Source: Desulfacyla sp964522045 (GTDB lineage Bacteria; Desulfobacterota; DSM-4660; Desulfatiglandales; Desulfatiglandaceae). Taken from it: DNA of 19,220 nt. Below, piece by piece: positions 15,349 through 19,220 of the stretch (position 1 is the stretch's first letter; every line of letters begins with the position of its first letter). The position numbers were made by a program, and so were the translations under genes. The DNA is taken from the NCBI GenBank assembly GCA_964522045.1, contig CAZFSF010000045.1, positions 1-19,220 on the forward strand, given 5' to 3'. Below the pieces are notes generated by a model. The model worked only from the letters and a program-made list of their open reading frames with translations. It searched no databases and was not told the DNA's origin.

Positions 15349-16506
15349 GTGAGTGTTGACAATTTAAAAAATATGGAGTCCAGAAGGGTCGTCGTTACTG
15401 ATGCCGCTGTGGTTACAGGACTGGGAAACAACCTGGAATCGCTCTGGCAGGGACTCATGGCAGGTAAAACCGCCATCCGGCCGATCACGCGCTTTCCGGT
15501 CGATCAGGACCACTACAAGGCTAAAACTGCGGCCCATATTGATGATTTAAAAGCCGCCAACGACCGTTCCATGCTACAGCATTTGCTGGACCGCCTTTTC
15601 CTTGAGCTGGGATCGGTGCCGTCTGATTCCGCCCTGATTACAGCGACCATAAAGGCGGGCGCCGATAATCTGGAGTCATTTTGTCGCGGCAGACAGGCCA
15701 ATTTTCAGGATGTATTGCTCTCTTCCATAGCGAATATCGTTGGCCCCAAACTCGGCCTGATCTGCAACGGTATTTGTGTCAGCGCCTCCTGTGCCTCGTC
15801 TACCATTGCCGTCGCCCATGGTGCTGCGCTGATTGAATCAGGCAGAGCCGAGGTCGTGCTGGTCTGTTGTGGAGATCTGATCACGGAATATGCGTTTTCG
15901 GGATTTTCCGCCTTAAAGGCACTGTCGCCATTTCCCTGCCGGCCCTTTGACCGCGATCGCAAGGGACTGTCGCTGGGAGAAGGAGCAGCGGCACTGCTGT
16001 TGATGAATGCCGATCGGGCACGCCGGGAAAATCGGAACCGGTTAGGCTCACTACTCGGTTGGGGTATTACCAACGATGCCACTCATATTACGGCACCTGC
16101 CAAGTCTGGTCGAGGTCTGGTTCAGGCCGTTGATCAAGCCCTGAAAACGGCGAAAAGAAAACCGGAAGACATTACTGCCATCAGTGCCCATGGAACCGGT
16201 ACTGTTTATAATGACTTAATGGAACTCAACGCTTTCCGGCAGGTGTTTGGTGAGCGTAAGCTTCCTATTTATTCTATAAAAGGCGCCATCGGACATACCT
16301 TGGGAGCGGCCGGGGTCATCGAGGTCATCCTGGGTTTCAAAGCTCTTTCAAGCCAGATGGTTCCTCTGACAGTCGGGTTTGCAAATCCGGAAAACGGCGC
16401 CGAGGGTCAGGTCAGCTCTGAATCGCAGCCGGTTTCCGGGGACTATCTTTTGACCACCAATTCGGGATTCGGCGGCGTTAACGCCGCCCTTGTGTTAGGG
16501 AGGTAA
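15349..16506 (+). CDS. Beta-ketoacyl synthase (FabF-like condensing enzyme)
   Basis: A 385-residue thiolase-fold condensing enzyme that extends acyl chains with malonyl-carrier protein. The catalytic triad is complete: Cys148 in VSASCASST, His281 in AHGTGTVYND, and His316 in KGAIGHTLGAAG. The C-terminal NSGFGGVNAALVL is also typical. It is shorter than FabF (about 412), mainly in the N-terminal half. The start is GTG 15349, preceded by GAGGTG; the in-frame ATG at 15373 has no Shine-Dalgarno. It heads an operon with a Cys-less ketosynthase homologue and an acyl-AMP ligase, so it is more likely part of a secondary or specialised lipid pathway than of bulk fatty acid synthesis. No acyl carrier protein gene is adjacent. 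Confidence 0.9.
   Translation: MSVDNLKNMESRRVVVTDAAVVTGLGNNLESLWQGLMAGKTAIRPITRFPVDQDHYKAKTAAHIDDLKAANDRSMLQHLLDRLFLELGSVPSDSALITATIKAGADNLESFCRGRQANFQDVLLSSIANIVGPKLGLICNGICVSASCASSTIAVAHGAALIESGRAEVVLVCCGDLITEYAFSGFSALKALSPFPCRPFDRDRKGLSLGEGAAALLLMNADRARRENRNRLGSLLGWGITNDATHITAPAKSGRGLVQAVDQALKTAKRKPEDITAISAHGTGTVYNDLMELNAFRQVFGERKLPIYSIKGAIGHTLGAAGVIEVILGFKALSSQMVPLTVGFANPENGAEGQVSSESQPVSGDYLLTTNSGFGGVNAALVLGR
16498..16504 (+). promoter_or_regulatory. Shine-Dalgarno deciding a TTG start
   Basis: GGGAGGT overlaps the stop region of the ketosynthase gene and lies nine bases before TTG 16514. It supports TTG as the start of the next gene, where no ATG occurs before conserved sequence begins. 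Confidence 0.7.
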
Positions 16507-16513
16507 TACTACA

Positions 16514-17233
16514 TTGAGTGTTCATATTAGCGGAATCGGATGGGTAACCGCAGCAGGAATGGGATGCGGCAGGGATCATGAGAGTTTCACCATGCCGTGG
16601 GGACCGCTGCCTAAAATTAATCCATTAGATATGTTTAAAAAACCTTATCCGAATTTCAGACGCATGGATAAATACTCCCGGCTGGGATTGACGGCTATTG
16701 CTTTTGCCCTGATTGATGCGGGTCTATCTGAGTGGACTCGGGAACGCAACATCGGCGTTATTGCATCCACAGTATACGGTTGTCTGGAGACGGATGTAGA
16801 CTATTATGAGACGGTAATCCCTGACAGAGGATTCAATGCCAGTCCGGCCCTGTTTTCATATACCTTAGCCAACAGTTACCTTGGAGAAGCCGCGATCCGC
16901 TTCGGACTTACGGGAACCAATTATGTCCTCACCGAACAGCACCCGACCGGACTGGCCGGGTTGCAAACTGCACTGGATCATATTAGCCGGGGGGATGTGG
17001 AAAAAATTCTTGGCGGTGTTTGTGATGTGGGTTGTCCACAGATTTTTGGTAAACCCGGTAAAGTGCCGCCCGGCGCCGTTTTTTTTATGATTGAGAAGTC
17101 GTTTGCCCGGAGAATTTCATCATATGGTGAATTATCCATGGACCAGAAAGGTGACGTTATTTATAATGGAAGCGAAATTAAAGATCTCGCCACCCTTGTT
17201 CAGAAATGCCTGGATGGATCCCGTTATGTCTAA
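16514..17233 (+). CDS. Ketosynthase-like protein without catalytic Cys (chain-length-factor-like)
   Basis: A 239-residue protein corresponding only to the N-terminal half of a beta-ketoacyl synthase: ISGIGWVTAAGMG at the start, MDKYSRLGLTAIAFALIDAG, and the region around the nucleophile. Where active enzymes read TACATG this one has TEQHPTG, placing His143 at the Cys position. The C-terminal half with both catalytic His residues is absent. Such short ketosynthase N-terminal proteins (Pfam Ketoacyl-synt_2 type, as in aryl polyene clusters) are thought to act as chain length factors paired with an active ketosynthase. The adjacent active ketosynthase fits that role. It starts at TTG eight bases after the previous stop and overlaps the next gene by eight bases. 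No frameshift was seen that would restore a longer protein. Confidence 0.75.
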   Translation: MSVHISGIGWVTAAGMGCGRDHESFTMPWGPLPKINPLDMFKKPYPNFRRMDKYSRLGLTAIAFALIDAGLSEWTRERNIGVIASTVYGCLETDVDYYETVIPDRGFNASPALFSYTLANSYLGEAAIRFGLTGTNYVLTEQHPTGLAGLQTALDHISRGDVEKILGGVCDVGCPQIFGKPGKVPPGAVFFMIEKSFARRISSYGELSMDQKGDVIYNGSEIKDLATLVQKCLDGSRYV

Positions 17234-18905
17234 TTCTTGTAAATCAATTGTGGAGCTTTTTGTCGAAAAAACGCTGGAAAATCCAGACCGGATTGCGATA
17301 ATTCTCATTTCCGATGATGATTCCGAAGAAAAACTTTCTTACGGTCAATTGCATAATAAAGCAATTTCCTGTGCCCAAACACTGCAGTCCAATGGTATTA
17401 AAAAACAGGATATTGTCATTATTTGCCTTAACCACTCACCTGAGCTTGTAGCGGCTTTCTGGGGGGTCCTGTATGCCGGGGCCATCCCGGTCATTTCCCA
17501 TTATCCGGAGCACGTGCCTAACCGGGATAAATTCAAAGAGCAGATCTGCAACCTTGTCAAAAACTCTGGTGCCCGGGGTGTAATAGCCTTACCGGAGCTG
17601 CGAATTGAACTCGGTGATTCCCTCCGGGATTTAAGCTGTCAGGCAATAAGTGCAACTGAAATTCTAACCCGGCCCGGCAATAGGGATTTATCCGTACCCA
17701 AGCATTATGCTTTGGGAGAGCAGATTGCCTATATTCAATACACCAGTGGTTCTACCGGGCGACAAAAGGGAGTAAGGCTTTCGCATCGTGCTATTTTGAA
17801 TTTTATCCAATCTTATGCAGCGGCCCTGGATATACGCCCGCAAGATGTAATTGTTAACTGGCCACCTCTCTACCACGATTTAGGTCTTTTTTCGGGCATC
17901 GTTCTGCCCCTGACCACCGGGATTCCATTGGTCTTGATGTCCCCATTCAAATGGGTCCACAACCCGAAAGCCCTTTTAGAGCTCATCCAAAAGCATGGGG
18001 GAACGCACTGCATATTTCCCAATTTTGGTTTGAATCACACCCTCCGGAGCGTGAAAGGTCAGGACCTCAAGGGATTGGATCTCAGCACCTTACGATTTGT
18101 AGGCCTTGGCGGCGAACCGATTCTTTATGACAGCATAAAAGATTTTTTTGATTTTTTTAAAGCTTTTGGATTACCGGCCGCATCCATAAAACCGGGGTAC
18201 GGCATGGCGGAAAACACCCTCGCAGCGACCGCAACTAAAATGGACGATGACGTTTCGGTTGACTGGGTTGATGTCCGTTCTCTTTATGATAAAAAGAGGG
18301 CTGTGCCTGCCGGATCAAACCAAAAAGGGTCTATCCCTGTGGTAAGTTGCGGATTGCCGCTGGACGGTGTGGATGTGGCTATTGTCGATTCAAGCCGAAA
18401 CCACCTGTCAGAAAGATCAGTCGGCGAAATTGCCATCCGTACAAGTTTTCTATTCAGCGGTTATCACCGGGATCCCGAACTGACAGCCAAGGTAAAGGAT
18501 GACGGTTGGTATTATACGGGTGATATCGGCTATCTCGCTAAAGGACACCTTTATGTATGCGGTCGCAAGAAAGATCTGATTATTAAGGGCGGTCAAAATA
18601 TCCATCCTGAGGATCTGGAAACCGTAGCAAATTCAGTTCCCGGTATCAGGCCCGGCAGAGCGGTTGCTTTTGGAATCGATGATACGCGCACCGGATCTGA
18701 AAAAATTGTTATGGTCTGCGAACTGACGGCAGGTATCCGCAAAGAAGAAAGAGGGAATATCGGTCGTGAATTACGTCGTCGCGTGTTTCATGAATTGTAT
18801 GTTTCGCTCTCCGAAGTCCGCTTTGTTGAGCCTGGATGGATAGTTAAAACCTATAATGGCAGAATGGTACGATCCGCCAACAGAATGAAATATTTAAAAG
18901 AATAA
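17226..18905 (+). CDS. Fatty acyl-AMP ligase (FAAL-like, ANL superfamily)
   Basis: Activates a fatty acid as acyl-AMP, normally to load it on a carrier protein. The 559 residues show YTSGSTGRQKGV (Tyr172-Gly178), NWPPLYHDLGLFSG, the FAAL-style PGYGMAENT (Gly324-Thr331), YYTGDIGY (Asp433), and GRKKDLIIKGGQNIHPEDLE. The last motif of ANL enzymes, usually xGKxxR, reads YNGRMVR, so the adenylation Lys appears to be Arg546. ATG 17226 is chosen because it overlaps the previous stop (ATGTCTAA) with GGATGG upstream and begins conserved sequence; the frame is open to 17091. The stop codon touches the right copy of the 20-bp inverted repeat. No carrier protein or reductase is adjacent. Confidence 0.88.
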   Translation: MSNSCKSIVELFVEKTLENPDRIAIILISDDDSEEKLSYGQLHNKAISCAQTLQSNGIKKQDIVIICLNHSPELVAAFWGVLYAGAIPVISHYPEHVPNRDKFKEQICNLVKNSGARGVIALPELRIELGDSLRDLSCQAISATEILTRPGNRDLSVPKHYALGEQIAYIQYTSGSTGRQKGVRLSHRAILNFIQSYAAALDIRPQDVIVNWPPLYHDLGLFSGIVLPLTTGIPLVLMSPFKWVHNPKALLELIQKHGGTHCIFPNFGLNHTLRSVKGQDLKGLDLSTLRFVGLGGEPILYDSIKDFFDFFKAFGLPAASIKPGYGMAENTLAATATKMDDDVSVDWVDVRSLYDKKRAVPAGSNQKGSIPVVSCGLPLDGVDVAIVDSSRNHLSERSVGEIAIRTSFLFSGYHRDPELTAKVKDDGWYYTGDIGYLAKGHLYVCGRKKDLIIKGGQNIHPEDLETVANSVPGIRPGRAVAFGIDDTRTGSEKIVMVCELTAGIRKEERGNIGRELRRRVFHELYVSLSEVRFVEPGWIVKTYNGRMVRSANRMKYLKE

Positions 18906-18924
18906 ACCCTAACGTTGTATAAAA
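18905..18924 (-). repeat. Right copy of the 20-bp inverted repeat; integron-core-like motif copy 4
   Basis: AACCCTAACGTTGTATAAAA is the reverse complement of 15036-15055 with one mismatch. CCCTAAC (18907-18913) resembles the R'' core RYYYAAC that opens an attC just after a cassette's stop codon. Here it begins one base after the TAA of the acyl-AMP ligase. No closing GTTRRRY core was found before the next gene at 18995. Confidence 0.75.
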
Positions 18925-18994
18925 CACCGTCTCCCTGGTTTTTTCATAGACGGCAGCGGGTGAACTTTTCATTAGAAGCTCAAAAGGAGAAAAC

Positions 18995-19220
18995 ATGTCA
19001 GACGAAAAAACTGAAAAATTGGCCGTATTAATAGATGCAGACAACGCGCAGCCTTCCATTGTTGAAGGACTACTATCGGAAATCGCAAAATATGGGACAG
19101 CTAATGTGAAAAGGATTTACGGTGACTGGACGCTGTCAGGCCTTAAGGGGTGGAAGGAAGTTCTCTTACAGTATTCAATACAGCCCATACAGCAATTTGG
19201 GTATACTTCAGGGAAAAATG
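18995..19220 (+). CDS. NYN-domain protein (predicted RNase, LabA/DUF88 type), 3' end outside window
   Basis: The first 75 residues of a protein that runs off the right edge. ATG 18995 is preceded by AAGGAG at 18984-18989. The start LAVLIDADNAQPS, followed by VKRIYGDW, LKGWKEVLLQYSIQPIQQFGYTSGKN, is typical of NYN-domain proteins, whose PIN-like fold uses clustered Asp residues for metal-dependent RNA cleavage. Bacterial members of this subgroup often carry a C-terminal OST-HTH/LOTUS domain, which cannot be seen here. It begins a new unit after the ketosynthase operon. Confidence 0.85.
   Translation, partial: MSDEKTEKLAVLIDADNAQPSIVEGLLSEIAKYGTANVKRIYGDWTLSGLKGWKEVLLQYSIQPIQQFGYTSGKN

Noticed and set aside
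18927..18953. CCGTCT/AGACGG hairpin after the acyl-AMP ligase
   Set aside because: Six-base arms with a 15-base loop and no T-run afterwards; too weak to call a terminator or an attC stem.
1..19220. CRISPR array, tRNA, rRNA or insertion sequence
   Set aside because: No spaced direct repeats, no cloverleaf-like or rRNA sequence and no transposase were seen.

Overview
The window looks like chromosome of an anaerobic, Gram-negative bacterium, most likely a deltaproteobacterium (Desulfobacterota). This is an inference from gene content: a tungsten-type aldehyde:ferredoxin oxidoreductase (AOR), a CGCxxG-type redox-cysteine protein, PEP synthase, a selenocysteine-lyase-like desulfurase and a chromosomal integron-type integrase, all at moderate GC. 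Nothing in the sequence names the species.

Layout. 1-837 is the 3' part of an integron integrase (IntI family) with one frameshift at a C6 tract. 838-1444 is non-coding and holds an integron-core-like motif and eight tandem heptamers. 1445-5742 is a minus-strand operon: PEP synthase, FabH-type ketoacyl-ACP synthase III, and an alpha/beta hydrolase. A 217-bp divergent region with palindromes separates it from a plus-strand pair at 5960-9561: a NifS/selenocysteine-lyase-like enzyme, then PriA helicase with a 4-bp overlap. A minus-strand redox-cysteine protein follows (9594-10247). 10426-13278 encodes the most striking gene: a complete AOR fused in one frame to a complete iron-dependent alcohol dehydrogenase. 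Behind it is an exported protein with a RelA/SpoT-like domain (to 14119). A HAD phosphatase-like gene lies on the minus strand (14201-14971). 15349-18905 is a tight plus-strand operon: an active-looking ketosynthase, a truncated ketosynthase homologue lacking the nucleophilic Cys (chain-length-factor-like), and a fatty acyl-AMP ligase. A NYN-domain protein begins at 18995 and leaves the window.

How the parts relate. The AOR-ADH fusion could interconvert acid, aldehyde and alcohol on one polypeptide. The ketosynthase/acyl-AMP ligase operon looks like a small fatty-acid/polyketide-type pathway that must borrow its carrier protein from elsewhere. The motif AACGTTAGGG occurs four times, always between genes. 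Two copies form a 20-bp near-perfect inverted repeat that brackets the ketosynthase operon, one of them directly at its last stop codon. The motif resembles the core of integron attC sites, and an integron integrase lies in the window, but no complete attC could be recognised.
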